A stretch of 64,000 nucleotides of DNA, from NCBI GenBank assembly GCA_020635535.1, contig JACJZP010000005.1:1-64000 (forward strand), written 5' to 3'. Source of the stretch: Flavobacteriales bacterium (lineage in GTDB: Bacteria; Bacteroidota; Bacteroidia; UBA10329). This document shows positions 15,656 to 24,581 of the stretch, piece by piece. Below the pieces are notes generated by a model that was not told where the DNA came from, did not search any database, and saw only the letters and a program-made list of their open reading frames with translations. Each line of letters opens with the position of its first letter. Within the stretch, counting starts at the first letter, position 1. A program made the translations under genes and the position numbers.

Positions 15656-17146
15656 ATGAAAGGTCTGATTCCATTGATAAAGGTGCTTCGGCCCAGTGAG
15701 AAGCGATTATTGCATCATCACCTTTCTCGTTCATCTAATGCAGAGGAAAAGCTTCGTCTCAGGTTGTTCAAGTTGGTTGATTCTGGTAAAGTACTTACGG
15801 ACGATGAGGCAAAACTGAAATTGAAGGCTACAGGTGGAGCCTCTGCATATTCTCATTTGAAAAGAAGGCTGAAGTCGGATATTTTGAATATTCTTCTTTT
15901 GCAGGATTCATCTAAACGATTTGCCCAGGCAAACAGGGCTGCAGAGCTTGATTGTAGGAAGAAGGTTGCTCAATCGCATGTGCTGTTGCTTCGCGGTGCG
16001 CAGGTTGAAGGAATGAAAATCTTGGAGTCTGCTTTGGCATCCGCAGATGAATACGAGTTACTTGCCGAACGTCTTCAAATACACCATCTATTGCGCGAAA
16101 AGTTTTTGGGCGCACGGTCGACCGATGAACTTGTTGAGTTGAACAAGAAGATACAGGATGACATGCAGCGCTATCAGGCGCTTCTAAATGTTCAAGAAAA
16201 ATCGTTTGTGCTTGCAAGTCCTGAATTCGCACTGGAACTGAAGAAGCGTGCCAACGATAAGAAGTATTTGGAGCTCATTGAGGAGTTAAGTAAGCTTTAC
16301 AGAAAGCATAGACTGGCAAGAATTGGGTTTTGGTATTACATGGCTGCCACAGAATACCATTCGGCCAGAACAAACTTTGATCAGGTAGTTGAACTCGGTC
16401 TTAAATTTCTCAAACTCGTTCAGACGAGTCCAGCGGTCCATTCAAAAACCAACATGGCCGGTGTAAATCAAACAGTTGGTGTGGCATATCTGCAATTACG
16501 TTCTTTTGAGAACGCCCAGAAGTACTTGACTCAGGCTTCTGCACTATTTCCAAGCGCAGGTTTCAATAGGCTTCAGAGTTTGCAGTTTCTTGTCCAAGCG
16601 GAATCGGCTCTTGGAGACTTCGACAATGCACTGAAGAATACAGGTAGAGCCCTTTCGCATCCCCGTATTGATAAAAGGGAACAGCTCATTCCTCGATGGT
16701 TGTTTATCAAGTCAAGCGTTGAGTTCCTTGCTGCAAATCCTCAGGAATCATTCAGGACACTGAATCAGGACAGTTATCTGATCAAGCAGGTTGATTCTTG
16801 GAACGTTCAGTTCAGGTTTTTGGAAATGATGCAGTTGATCGAGTTCAAGGATGAAGATTGGTTGGAGTTTAAGGTCAATGCTACCCGAAAGTTCTTTACC
16901 CGACATAAAGAGTTGGCAACACCAAGAGCGAAGGCAACAATTGATATCGTATCTAACCTGTTAAGGAATGGACTTGACTTCCAAGGACTTTCTGCCAAAA
17001 ATTTGGATTTACTGCGTTCTTCTGTAGCGGAGGCTGAAGGATTTGAGTGGAATCCTATTGGTCCCGAGATTGTGAGGTTTGACAAGTGGGTTGTCAGTAA
17101 AATCCCAAATTGGAATCAGGAAGCCGATGAGGATTCCGAACTATAG
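15656..17146 (+). CDS. TPR-like all-helical protein
   Basis: 496-residue protein, probably cytoplasmic, built from helical repeats. The N-terminus (LRPSEKRLLHHHLSRSS...LRLRLFKLVDSG...YSHLKRRLKSDILNILLLQDS) has the pattern seen in a Bacteroidota family of TPR-type proteins beginning with an L..E...F..yL.S...lf.ll motif. TPR-like pairs follow, for example NQTVGVAYLQLRSFENAQKYLTQASALFP near residue 275 and AESALGDFDNALKNTGRAL. No DNA-binding or kinase domain is seen. It is divergent from the tandem peptide genes, with ~277 bases between. It overlaps convergent ltaE by 31 bases at its 3' end. Function unknown. Confidence 0.75.
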   Translation: MKGLIPLIKVLRPSEKRLLHHHLSRSSNAEEKLRLRLFKLVDSGKVLTDDEAKLKLKATGGASAYSHLKRRLKSDILNILLLQDSSKRFAQANRAAELDCRKKVAQSHVLLLRGAQVEGMKILESALASADEYELLAERLQIHHLLREKFLGARSTDELVELNKKIQDDMQRYQALLNVQEKSFVLASPEFALELKKRANDKKYLELIEELSKLYRKHRLARIGFWYYMAATEYHSARTNFDQVVELGLKFLKLVQTSPAVHSKTNMAGVNQTVGVAYLQLRSFENAQKYLTQASALFPSAGFNRLQSLQFLVQAESALGDFDNALKNTGRALSHPRIDKREQLIPRWLFIKSSVEFLAANPQESFRTLNQDSYLIKQVDSWNVQFRFLEMMQLIEFKDEDWLEFKVNATRKFFTRHKELATPRAKATIDIVSNLLRNGLDFQGLSAKNLDLLRSSVAEAEGFEWNPIGPEIVRFDKWVVSKIPNWNQEADEDSEL

Positions 17147-18156
17147 GAATTGAGTGCGCTTGTAAGAATCTCCAAAGTGCTTTTTGGAAGGTCGAGATGA
17201 GTTACAAATCGAATTCTCTGCGGGCCAACTTGGAATGCCAGTATGCCTTTTGTCTTGAGGTATTCCAACAGGTTTTGTACTGATACATTAGGTTTCAATT
17301 CGAAAACAACGATGTTCGTTTCCACGGGAAGTACAGCCGAAACCAACTCTGAGTTCTCAAGAAGCTTCTGAATTGCCTTGGCAAGCTCATGGTCATCAGT
17401 CAACCGCTCAACATGATTTTGTAGTGCATACATCCCGGCAGAGGCTATAACACCTGCTTGGCGCATTCCACCTCCCAAAACCTTTCTTATTCTTTTGGCC
17501 TTTTCGATTAATTCAGCATTTCCAAGAAGAAGAGAGCCAACTGGCGCACCCAATCCTTTACTCAGACAGATGGATATGCTGTCGAACATTGGCCCGATTT
17601 CCTGCGGTTTTCTTTGTGATGCGGTCAATGCATTGAACAACCTTGCACCGTCTAAGTGAAGCTTCAAATTGTTCTCATCACACACGGCTCGGATTTTTTT
17701 GATCTCGTCAAAGTCAAATATTTTCCCGCCTCCACGGTTGCATGTGTTTTCTATGGCAACAAGGCTGGTTTTCGGAAAATGAACGTCTGAAGGCCGTAAT
17801 GCTTCCATCAGCTGGTCTGCAGTGAATACACCTCTGTTTCCAACTAGGGTCTTCGTTGTACATCCGGAATTGAAGGCTATTCCGCCACCTTCATAGTAAT
17901 ATACGTGTGCTCCAGCCTCGCAAACAATCTCGTCACCCGGTTGTGTCTGCGCCTTGATGGCAATTTGGTTCGTCATGGTACCAGATGGGCAGAATAGCCC
18001 AGCTTCTTTGCCAAACATATCCGCTGCAAAACTCTGGAGGTCGTTGATACTTGGATCTTCATTAAAAACATCATCACCGACAGGCGCACGAAGCATGAAC
18101 TCCATCATTTCAGGAGTTGGTCTTGTAACGGTGTCGCTTCGTAGATCGATCAACAT
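17116..18156 (-). CDS. ltaE: Low-specificity L-threonine aldolase
   Basis: 346-residue PLP enzyme of fold type I that cleaves threonine/allo-threonine to glycine and acetaldehyde. It starts MLIDLRSDTVTRPTPEM, as in the family. Conserved HLDGAR (Asp169, contacts the PLP ring) and SKGLGAPVG with the PLP lysine K200 are present. The start at 18156 is used because a longer open frame to 18258 would translate the tRNA-Leu gene. It lies 13 bases after the tRNA-Leu 3' end on the same strand, so it is probably expressed from the tRNA promoter. Glycine produced here could feed the glycine cleavage system (gcvP at 4.2 kb). Confidence 0.93.
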   Translation of the reverse strand: MLIDLRSDTVTRPTPEMMEFMLRAPVGDDVFNEDPSINDLQSFAADMFGKEAGLFCPSGTMTNQIAIKAQTQPGDEIVCEAGAHVYYYEGGGIAFNSGCTTKTLVGNRGVFTADQLMEALRPSDVHFPKTSLVAIENTCNRGGGKIFDFDEIKKIRAVCDENNLKLHLDGARLFNALTASQRKPQEIGPMFDSISICLSKGLGAPVGSLLLGNAELIEKAKRIRKVLGGGMRQAGVIASAGMYALQNHVERLTDDHELAKAIQKLLENSELVSAVLPVETNIVVFELKPNVSVQNLLEYLKTKGILAFQVGPQRIRFVTHLDLPKSTLEILTSALNSYSSESSSAS

Positions 18157-18169
18157 GGGAGTATTTGTG

Positions 18170-18254
18170 TACCCGGGACGGGGGTCGAACCCGTACGGCC
18201 GCAATGGCCACAGGATTTTAAGTCCTGCGTGTCTACCAATTCCACCACCCGGGC
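18170..18254 (-). tRNA. tRNA-Leu (anticodon TAA)
   Basis: 85-nt class II tRNA. The acceptor stem GCCCGGG (from 18254) pairs with CCCGGGT; D loop AATTGGTAGACAC; anticodon stem-loop CAGGACTTAAAATCCTG with TAA; a variable arm follows; T loop GGTTCGACCCC. CCA is not encoded. Confidence 0.95.
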
Positions 18255-18262
18255 CCAATACA

Positions 18263-18290
18263 CAAAATCCTCCGCGAGAGGAGGATTTTG
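18263..18290. other. Hairpin between tRNA-Gly and tRNA-Leu
   Basis: Eleven-base perfect stem CAAAATCCTCC/GGAGGATTTTG around GCGAGA, in the 47-base spacer between the two tRNAs. It could mark an RNA-processing site or a partial terminator that sets Leu/ltaE expression. Confidence 0.55.
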
Positions 18291-18301
18291 TTGTGAGAGT
18301 G

Positions 18302-18374
<73 letters not shown>

Positions 18375-18386
18375 AAAATTGGAGTG

Positions 18387-18415
18387 CAAATCTAACTAAT
18401 TTCCGTATTGGTCAA
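18387..18415 (-). promoter_or_regulatory. Promoter of the tRNA-Gly/tRNA-Leu/ltaE unit
   Basis: On the minus strand TTG (complement of 18413-18415), 18 bases, then TAGATTTG (complement of 18387-18394), ending 12 bases before the tRNA-Gly 5' end. This is the best promoter match in the window. Confidence 0.7.
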
Positions 18416-18417
18416 AA

Positions 18418-21042
18418 TCAATTTCTGCTGCCTATTACTTTCTTTATTTCATGTAGTTTAAGCAGGGCTTCAACTGGTGTAAGTGTATCAATATCAATAC
18501 CTTCTATCTCTTCTTTTATCTGTTCGAGTACAGGGTCATCCAATTGAAAGAAACTCAATTGCATGTTCTCCACAGTTGTTTTTGAGGAAGATTTCTTCTT
18601 TTGGTCAGCAGTTTGGTGTGAGCTTTCCAAAGATGTCAGAACTTCTTTGGCACGGTTGACAACAGCAGACGGCATTCCAGCCATTTTGGCTACATGAATA
18701 CCAAAACTGTGTTCAGTACCACCTGGCTCCAACTTGCGCAGAAATAGAACTTTTTTGCCAACTTCTTTAACGCTTACATTGAAGTTCTTTACCCGATTGA
18801 ATCGTTTTTCAAGTTCATTCAGTTCGTGGTAGTGAGTTGCAAAAAGTACGTTTGGTCTTGCCTTGTTGTTTTCGTGCATGAACTCAACAATGGACATGGC
18901 AATGGAGATGCCATCGTAAGTACTGGTTCCTCGGCCGATCTCATCCAATATAACTAGGCTATTGGAGGTCATATTATGAAGAATGCTCGCGGCTTCATTC
19001 ATCTCCACCATGAAAGTTGATTCTCCTTGTGCAAGGTTGTCAGAAGCGCCAACCCGACTGAAAACCTTGTCAACCAAACCAAGCGTGGCACTTTTAGCTG
19101 GAACAAAACAGCCGATCTGAGCCATTATACTGATCAACGCAGTTTGTCGCAGCAAGGCTGACTTACCTGACATATTTGGACCTGTAATAATGAGAATCTG
19201 TTGGGTTTCGTTGTTCAGATATATGTCGTTTGGCACGTATGATTCGCCAATTGATAGAGATTGCTCGATGACCGGGTGGCGCCCATTCTTTATCTGAATG
19301 ATATTCTCATTGGTGAATTGGGGACGCACATACTGATTTGCTTCGCTTACCTGAGCAAAAGACAGTAGGCAATCTAACTGTGCCAAAACTGAGGCGTTCT
19401 GCTGAAGTGAAACCACAAACGGTTGGAGTTTCTGAAGTACTTCCAAGTACAAACGAGCTTCTATCTCCTTGATTTTGTCTTCCGCACCAAGGATTTTTTC
19501 TTCATAGGTCTTCAGTTCTTCGGTAATGTAGCGTTCTGAGTTGACCAATGTTTGTTTTCTGATCCACGATTCTGGGATCTTGTCTTTGTGGGCGTTGGTG
19601 GCTTCCAGATAATACCCGAAGACATTATTAAAACCGATCTTTAAACTGGTGATTCCTGTTGCTTCTGATTCCCGTTGCTGTATAGCAACCAGTTTGTCTT
19701 TTCCAGAATAGGCCAAGCCTCGCAATTCATCCAATTCTTCTGAACAACCTTTAGCAATGACATTGCCTTTGCTGACATTTACAGGAGCATCTTCGGAAAT
19801 GCTGCCTGCAATGATCTCAATGGTCGTTTGACATGGATTGATCAAGCTCACTAATTGGTTGAGACTATCATTCATCAATGAGTTGGCTATTCCAATAATT
19901 ATAGGAATCTGCTCCAAAGAGCGCTTCAATGCGAGAAGTTCTCTAGGATTTGCTCGAGCCGTGGAAATCTTGGAAGCTAATCTTTCGAGGTCGGAGATGT
20001 TATTAAGGTGCTCAGAAATTCTATGGCGCTCAAGATCTTCTTTGAGCAGACATTCTACGATTGACAACCGTTGTTCAATGGGCGTTTTTTCCTTCAGTGG
20101 AAAAGCAACCCACCGTTTCATGGTTCGTGATCCCATTGCTGTTTGGGTCACATCCAGTATGTCCAAAAGACACTTTCCATCTGCCTGATTTGGTCTCAGA
20201 ATTTCCAAGTTGGCTGCTGTAAAACCGTCAACCCACATGTAACGGTCCTCCTCGATTCGGGCCAAGGAGCTTATATGCGCGGTATTACGATGCTGTGTGT
20301 CTGCCAAGTATTGAAGCGCGGCTCCAGCAGCCACAATTCCATCTTCCAAATGATTGATTCCGAAACCTTTCAGGTTCTGAGTTCCGAAGTGATTTTTAAG
20401 GGTTTCTTCACCATATTGAATGGTGTAAACCCAATCTTCCATGGTAAAGGTGCAATGCCCATCACCGAACATGTCATGGAACTTTGTTCTATAGGTTTTG
20501 CGGAATAGTATTTCGCTTGGTCCGAAATTTTTGATGAGCTTTTTTGCATACAACTCATTGCCCTGAGAAACCAGAAATTCGCCAGTTGAAATATCCAAGA
20601 ATGCCAATCCAATATTCTTCTCACCAAAGTGAAGACTGCACAGAAAGTTGTTTGATCGTTGTTCAAGAACGTTATCGTTCAATGCAACACCTGGAGTAAC
20701 AAGTTCTGTTACTCCCCGCTTTACAATTCCCTTTGCGATTTTTGGGTCTTCAAGTTGATCGCATATGGCAACTCTATAACCTGCCCGAACCAACTTGGGC
20801 AAGTACGATTCCAATGAATGATGTGGAAATCCGGCCAATTCAATGTGAGATGCCTTTCCATTGGCACGCTTCGTTAAAACAATTCCGAGAACTCTTGATG
20901 CACGAACCGCATCTTCACCGAAGGTCTCGTAGAAGTCTCCAACACGGAATAGTAGCAACGCATCAGGATACTTGGCCTTGATGGCGTTGTACTGTTTCAT
21001 CAAGGGAGTTTCCTTGTCATTATCAGCGGCAGATTTTGCCAA
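18418..21042 (-). CDS. mutS: DNA mismatch repair protein MutS
   Basis: 874-residue MutS that recognises mispaired bases and signals to MutL. It has the mismatch-reading FYE (LFRVGDFYETFGEDA, about residues 30-44), connector and lever domains, Walker A GPNMSGKSALLRQ (about 620-632), Walker B with DEIGRGTSTYDG, and the signature ATHYHEL. The C-terminal MutL/tetramer region ends LSFFQLDD...PVEALLKLHEIK. The length is normal. The start is TTG at 21040-21042; the next in-frame ATG is 14 codons in (MKQYNAIKAKYP). The TTG gives the N-terminus typical of homologues, but the shorter form is possible. Confidence 0.97.
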   Translation of the reverse strand: MAKSAADNDKETPLMKQYNAIKAKYPDALLLFRVGDFYETFGEDAVRASRVLGIVLTKRANGKASHIELAGFPHHSLESYLPKLVRAGYRVAICDQLEDPKIAKGIVKRGVTELVTPGVALNDNVLEQRSNNFLCSLHFGEKNIGLAFLDISTGEFLVSQGNELYAKKLIKNFGPSEILFRKTYRTKFHDMFGDGHCTFTMEDWVYTIQYGEETLKNHFGTQNLKGFGINHLEDGIVAAGAALQYLADTQHRNTAHISSLARIEEDRYMWVDGFTAANLEILRPNQADGKCLLDILDVTQTAMGSRTMKRWVAFPLKEKTPIEQRLSIVECLLKEDLERHRISEHLNNISDLERLASKISTARANPRELLALKRSLEQIPIIIGIANSLMNDSLNQLVSLINPCQTTIEIIAGSISEDAPVNVSKGNVIAKGCSEELDELRGLAYSGKDKLVAIQQRESEATGITSLKIGFNNVFGYYLEATNAHKDKIPESWIRKQTLVNSERYITEELKTYEEKILGAEDKIKEIEARLYLEVLQKLQPFVVSLQQNASVLAQLDCLLSFAQVSEANQYVRPQFTNENIIQIKNGRHPVIEQSLSIGESYVPNDIYLNNETQQILIITGPNMSGKSALLRQTALISIMAQIGCFVPAKSATLGLVDKVFSRVGASDNLAQGESTFMVEMNEAASILHNMTSNSLVILDEIGRGTSTYDGISIAMSIVEFMHENNKARPNVLFATHYHELNELEKRFNRVKNFNVSVKEVGKKVLFLRKLEPGGTEHSFGIHVAKMAGMPSAVVNRAKEVLTSLESSHQTADQKKKSSSKTTVENMQLSFFQLDDPVLEQIKEEIEGIDIDTLTPVEALLKLHEIKKVIGSRN

Positions 21043-21123
21043 ATGAGTTCTGTTTATTTTCGTGAATTGAACCGCCTAAGTTAACGATCTAGCGTAGGCA
21101 AATAATCTCATCAGAAAGGAATA

Positions 21124-21666
21124 ATGGAACCAAGAAAGGGAGAGAAGCGAAGTATGCAGGAGCTGGGTAGGAAATCTGTTTCGGAATTCAAAGAATCGGA
21201 GAAGCTGCCGGTAATCATTGTATTGGATAATGTTCGTAGCCTTCATAATGTAGGTTCTGTATTTAGAACTGCAGATGCTTTTGCTGTTGAGAAGCTTGTA
21301 CTTTGCGGAATAACCGCTCAACCCCCTCACAGAGAAATACAAAAAACAGCACTTGGGGCAACGGAATCTGTAGATTGGGAATACACTGAAGATTGTAAAC
21401 AGCTTATGTTAAACCTGAGATCGGAAGGTTACAAGGTTATTGGAATTGAACAGGTAAGCGGAAGCATCTCTCTTGAAAATCAAGCACATTTGCTCAAAGA
21501 CGTTAAGTTGGCTCTCGTTTTCGGGAATGAGGTTGAAGGTGTTGACCAAGATGTACTTGATCTATGTGATGAATTTTGGGAGATCCCACAAAGCGGTACA
21601 AAGCACTCGTTGAATATTTCCGTATCCGTTGGAATAGTTCTGTGGGAGCTGGTTAGAAGGCACTAA
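21124..21666 (+). CDS. SpoU/TrmH-family RNA 2'-O-methyltransferase
   Basis: 180-residue SPOUT methyltransferase using S-adenosylmethionine to methylate a ribose in tRNA or rRNA. Motif 1 is DNVRSLHNVGSVFRTADAF, motif 2 LALVFGNEVEGV, motif 3 IPQSGTKHSLNISVSVGIVL. There is only a short N-terminal extension, with no L7Ae-like substrate domain as in RlmB, so the target RNA cannot be assigned. It is divergent from mutS (81-base gap) and convergent with the OmpA gene, sharing a bidirectional terminator. Confidence 0.9.
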   Translation: MEPRKGEKRSMQELGRKSVSEFKESEKLPVIIVLDNVRSLHNVGSVFRTADAFAVEKLVLCGITAQPPHREIQKTALGATESVDWEYTEDCKQLMLNLRSEGYKVIGIEQVSGSISLENQAHLLKDVKLALVFGNEVEGVDQDVLDLCDEFWEIPQSGTKHSLNISVSVGIVLWELVRRH

Positions 21667-21667
21667 A

Positions 21668-21709
21668 ACAGAAAGGCCCGGTTCATTTGAACCGGGCCTT
21701 TCTGTTTTC
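21668..21709. terminator. Bidirectional intrinsic terminator
   Basis: 18-base perfect stem (21668-21685 with 21688-21705, core GAAAGGCCCGGTTCA), followed by TTTTCT on the plus strand and TTTTAG on the minus. It separates the convergent methyltransferase and OmpA genes. Confidence 0.92.
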
Positions 21710-21721
21710 TTCTGTAATTCC

Positions 21722-23191
21722 TTACTGGACTATGAAGTCAACTCGTCTGTTGACATTAAGAGCTTCGTCAGCTACAGACAAAGGATTGCTCTCACCTTCG
21801 CTAGAGATCGAGAAACGGCCAGCATCAATTCCGTAAATCTTAACCAAATGATCTACAGCAGCTTGAGCACGTTTTTCAGCCAGGCTTTGGTTGTAGTCTT
21901 CAGTACCCGTTTTGTCTGCATGACCTACTACCTTCATTTTAACACCTGAGTCGGCCTTCATGATCTTAGCAACCTCGGCAAGGCGATCATAGCTAGACCA
22001 GTAGTCAATTCTCGCACTGTTAACCTTGAAATAGATTGACAACAAACCACCTGAAACACTAACAGATGTTTCACCTCCTGCTGCTTCAAGCGTAATGGTT
22101 TTACCCTGGAAGTTTACAAGAGCACCTTCTGCTGTATTAGGTTCAATATCTTGACTATCGGCAACGCCATCGTTGTCAGAGTCAAGTTCTTTTCCATTTT
22201 CGTCAACACGAGCACCTTTGGTGGTAAATGGATCAGCATCCAAGTAATCTGGAACTCCATCACCGTCTGTGTCCAAAGCGCGTCCTGATCCATCCACGGC
22301 TACATCAGCTGGAGTGTTTTCTTCTTTGTCAAAGATGTCTGATACCCCATCGCCATCAGCGTCTTTTGCAAGACCGTCAACATTAGCTTGAAGATCGGCC
22401 ATGTTTTGATTGAGTGCCTGGAATGGGTTGACCCACTCTTTAGAATGTGTCTGTTTTCCAATCTTGATGGCTACAAACGCATTGAAATATCCATAACCGT
22501 CACTACCTCTCTTTCCACCAACAACAGCATCTAGCTTATCACCCGCAGGTGCAAATCGCTGCGTGTATTCAAGACCAAGGTCAAATCTTCTTGATAGACG
22601 GAATTTAACACCCAATCCTGCAGGGATTACGAGTTCGGTGGTGAACTTCTTGGTTTCCTTAGCATTGTTGGGACTGCTAGAATTACCTACTACGTCATCT
22701 GCATTTGGTCCTTTAAGCCTATACTTATTTGTTCGGAAAGAAGTTAAACCTATTCCACCAATCACGTAGGCTGTAAAGAATCGGTCCTTCGTTCTATCCG
22801 AATACATTAGATTCACAAAGTTTACCGTTGTATTCAGCGTATAATCGATGAACAAGGAATTGAAGTAAACATTCTGATTGGCTCCGTTCGGATTTCCAAT
22901 GGTTCTTTTTGAACCACCAAGTGTACCAACCAGCACATTTGCCCTAAAGCCAATTACAGAATTAAGCTGGTAATCGATAAAAAGACCGCCACCACCATTG
23001 TTCACATCATGCTTTGCTTTTGTAAAACCAAAGTCGTACTGACGTAAGTCTCCATAAAACTGTGTCCAACCACCGTGCAGGCCAATGGCGAAGTAGTTGA
23101 ATTTTCTTTTACCAGAGGTAGAACCTTCTTGCCCGAAACCAGTCGCGGCAACAATTAGCGAGAAAACAATTAAGAGTAAACTCTTCTTCAT
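21722..23191 (-). CDS. OmpA-family outer membrane protein with TSP3 repeats
   Basis: 489 residues: signal peptide ending ATGFGQ, an outer-membrane beta-barrel (about 25-235), three calcium-binding thrombospondin type 3-like repeats (DADGDGVSD, DTDGDGVPD, DSDNDGVAD; about 275-350), and a C-terminal OmpA domain (about 380-489). The latter carries the peptidoglycan-contact motif VVGHADKTGTEDYN..LAEKRAQAAVDHL and ends NRRVDFIVQ. It tethers the outer membrane to peptidoglycan. A strong promoter lies upstream, as expected for an abundant envelope protein. Confidence 0.93.
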   Translation of the reverse strand: MKKSLLLIVFSLIVAATGFGQEGSTSGKRKFNYFAIGLHGGWTQFYGDLRQYDFGFTKAKHDVNNGGGGLFIDYQLNSVIGFRANVLVGTLGGSKRTIGNPNGANQNVYFNSLFIDYTLNTTVNFVNLMYSDRTKDRFFTAYVIGGIGLTSFRTNKYRLKGPNADDVVGNSSSPNNAKETKKFTTELVIPAGLGVKFRLSRRFDLGLEYTQRFAPAGDKLDAVVGGKRGSDGYGYFNAFVAIKIGKQTHSKEWVNPFQALNQNMADLQANVDGLAKDADGDGVSDIFDKEENTPADVAVDGSGRALDTDGDGVPDYLDADPFTTKGARVDENGKELDSDNDGVADSQDIEPNTAEGALVNFQGKTITLEAAGGETSVSVSGGLLSIYFKVNSARIDYWSSYDRLAEVAKIMKADSGVKMKVVGHADKTGTEDYNQSLAEKRAQAAVDHLVKIYGIDAGRFSISSEGESNPLSVADEALNVNRRVDFIVQ

Positions 23192-23255
23192 GTTAGATGT
23201 GTTTGTTTCTTTTCGATATCAAAAACCAAGACCATGTATTTCTTGGACATGGTGG

Positions 23256-23285
23256 CAAAATTAACCAATGTTGTCAATTACCAAA
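23256..23285 (-). promoter_or_regulatory. Promoter of the OmpA-family gene
   Basis: On the minus strand TTTG (complement of 23282-23285), 18 bases, then TAATTTTG (complement of 23256-23263). The leader is about 60 bases. A weak TGCTGC/GCAGCA hairpin at 23301-23320 between this and the upstream kinase gene may reduce read-through. Confidence 0.6.
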
Positions 23286-23328
23286 GCCATTGATTTAAAT
23301 TGCTGCTATTGATTGCAGCAGACTCCTT

Positions 23329-23973
23329 TCAAATCTCAACAATTTGAATCCCGTTCGAATAATGATCCTCCAGAACTCCAATTATTTTGTCAAGGTCAGA
23401 TGCAGAACTTACGAAGTCAATATTCTCCGTATTCAGGAGTATGATTTTCGTTGACTGTTGCTGCTTGAAAAAGTCCAAGTATCCAGAATTGATACTCTCC
23501 AAGTATTCTAAAGATATCTCCTTCTCATAGCTTCTTCCGCGATTGAGAATCTGCCTTTTAGACTTTTCCGGACTACAGTAAAGGAACAATAACAGATCGG
23601 GCTTCGGAAGTCGGCCATGGATAATGCTAAACAGATTCTGGTACAATTCAAACTCATCCGGATCCAGGTTTATTCGAGCGAAGACCAGCGATTTAGCAAA
23701 TGAGTAGTCACTGATCACCCCGGGTTTAAAAAGATCGGTTCGGTTGAGTTCATCTCGTTTTTGATGGTAACGTTCTGCTAAAAAGCTGAGTTCAAGCGCA
23801 AATCCGTGTTGCTTTGGGTTCTCATAAAACTTGGGCAGAAACGGGTTATCCTTGAATTGTTCCAACATCAATCTGGTATTGAACCTTTCTGCCAAAAGCT
23901 TGGAAAGGGTTGTTTTTCCGGACCCGATATTTCCTTCAATTACAACATACTCGTAGTTGTTGGGAAGTGCCAT
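23329..23973 (-). CDS. Deoxynucleoside kinase
   Basis: 214-residue deoxynucleoside kinase (dNK/dCK/dGK family) that phosphorylates deoxyribonucleosides for salvage. The P-loop is IEGNIGSGKTTL (about 12-23). DYSFAKSLVFARINL resembles the ERD/DRS-type substrate loop region, and the LID region is KSKRQILNRGRSYEKEISLEYLE. The specific nucleoside cannot be set from sequence alone. Its start overlaps the folK stop by one base (TGATG), so the two are translationally coupled. Confidence 0.9.
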   Translation of the reverse strand: MALPNNYEYVVIEGNIGSGKTTLSKLLAERFNTRLMLEQFKDNPFLPKFYENPKQHGFALELSFLAERYHQKRDELNRTDLFKPGVISDYSFAKSLVFARINLDPDEFELYQNLFSIIHGRLPKPDLLLFLYCSPEKSKRQILNRGRSYEKEISLEYLESINSGYLDFFKQQQSTKIILLNTENIDFVSSASDLDKIIGVLEDHYSNGIQIVEI

Positions 23974-24470
23974 CAGATTGCAATGTCTTTAACAATTCGG
24001 TTGCTCAAATCCTCTAAGAGTTGGCCAAAGGTCTTCTTCTGAACTGGATGCTCCCAATCTGGTACTAGTTCACAGAGTGGAACAAGCGCAAAGTCTCTTT
24101 CATGAAGAAATTTGTGGGGAATGGTGAGAGTCTCAGTTTGATGCACTAATCCGTCAGCAACGAGGATGTCAATGTCAATTGATCTTGATGACCATTGAGC
24201 GTGATTTCGGATTCTTCCCATCTTTTTTTCAATGGCGAGTATCTGTTCCAACACATCGTCAGGTTTCAAATATGATTCAACCAACAATGCTTGATTCAAG
24301 AATCGGGTTTCAGATTCAAATCCCCAAGGAGCCGTTTCATGAATTGATGAGCGTTTGAGCACCGTTCCGATCTTTTGGTCGATCATTTCAGCCGCATTTG
24401 CCAAGTTGGATTCCCTATCACCGATATCAGCACCGGTCAACAAAACATACTTAACGAGATTTTCTGGCAT
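23973..24470 (-). CDS. folK: 6-hydroxymethyl-7,8-dihydropterin pyrophosphokinase
   Basis: 165 residues. It transfers pyrophosphate from ATP to 6-hydroxymethyl-dihydropterin in folate synthesis. Family marks: YVLLTGADIGDRESNL at the N-terminus (usually GSNxGD; here GADIGD), ETAPWGFESETRFLNQAL, EKKMGRIRNHAQWSSRSIDIDILV with the two Mg-binding aspartates, and IPHKFLHERDFALVPL. First gene of a folK-dNK pair. The -7 octamer sits seven bases before the ATG. Confidence 0.95.
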   Translation of the reverse strand: MPENLVKYVLLTGADIGDRESNLANAAEMIDQKIGTVLKRSSIHETAPWGFESETRFLNQALLVESYLKPDDVLEQILAIEKKMGRIRNHAQWSSRSIDIDILVADGLVHQTETLTIPHKFLHERDFALVPLCELVPDWEHPVQKKTFGQLLEDLSNRIVKDIAI

Positions 24471-24477
24471 TGCCCCG

Positions 24478-24485
24478 CAAATATA
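24478..24485 (-). promoter_or_regulatory. -7 promoter box for folK
   Basis: TATATTTG on the minus strand, an exact TAnnTTTG match, only seven bases from the folK ATG. This implies a very short or absent 5' leader. Confidence 0.45.
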
Positions 24486-24550
24486 GTCTGCACCTTCATG
24501 TCACTTAACATTTCATAACAAGTGCATGGTTCAAGCTAAGGGTACGTTCT

Positions 24551-24558
24551 TACCTTTG
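24551..24558 (+). promoter_or_regulatory. -7 promoter box for sppA
   Basis: TACCTTTG matches TAnnTTTG, 23 bases before the sppA ATG. The -33 element is unclear. Confidence 0.45.
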
Positions 24559-24581
24559 CGGCCAATTCTAACCAACCATTT

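Noticed and set aside
18157..18258. 34-codon N-terminal extension of threonine aldolase
   Set aside because: It would translate the tRNA-Leu gene; the family begins at the MLIDLRSDT methionine.
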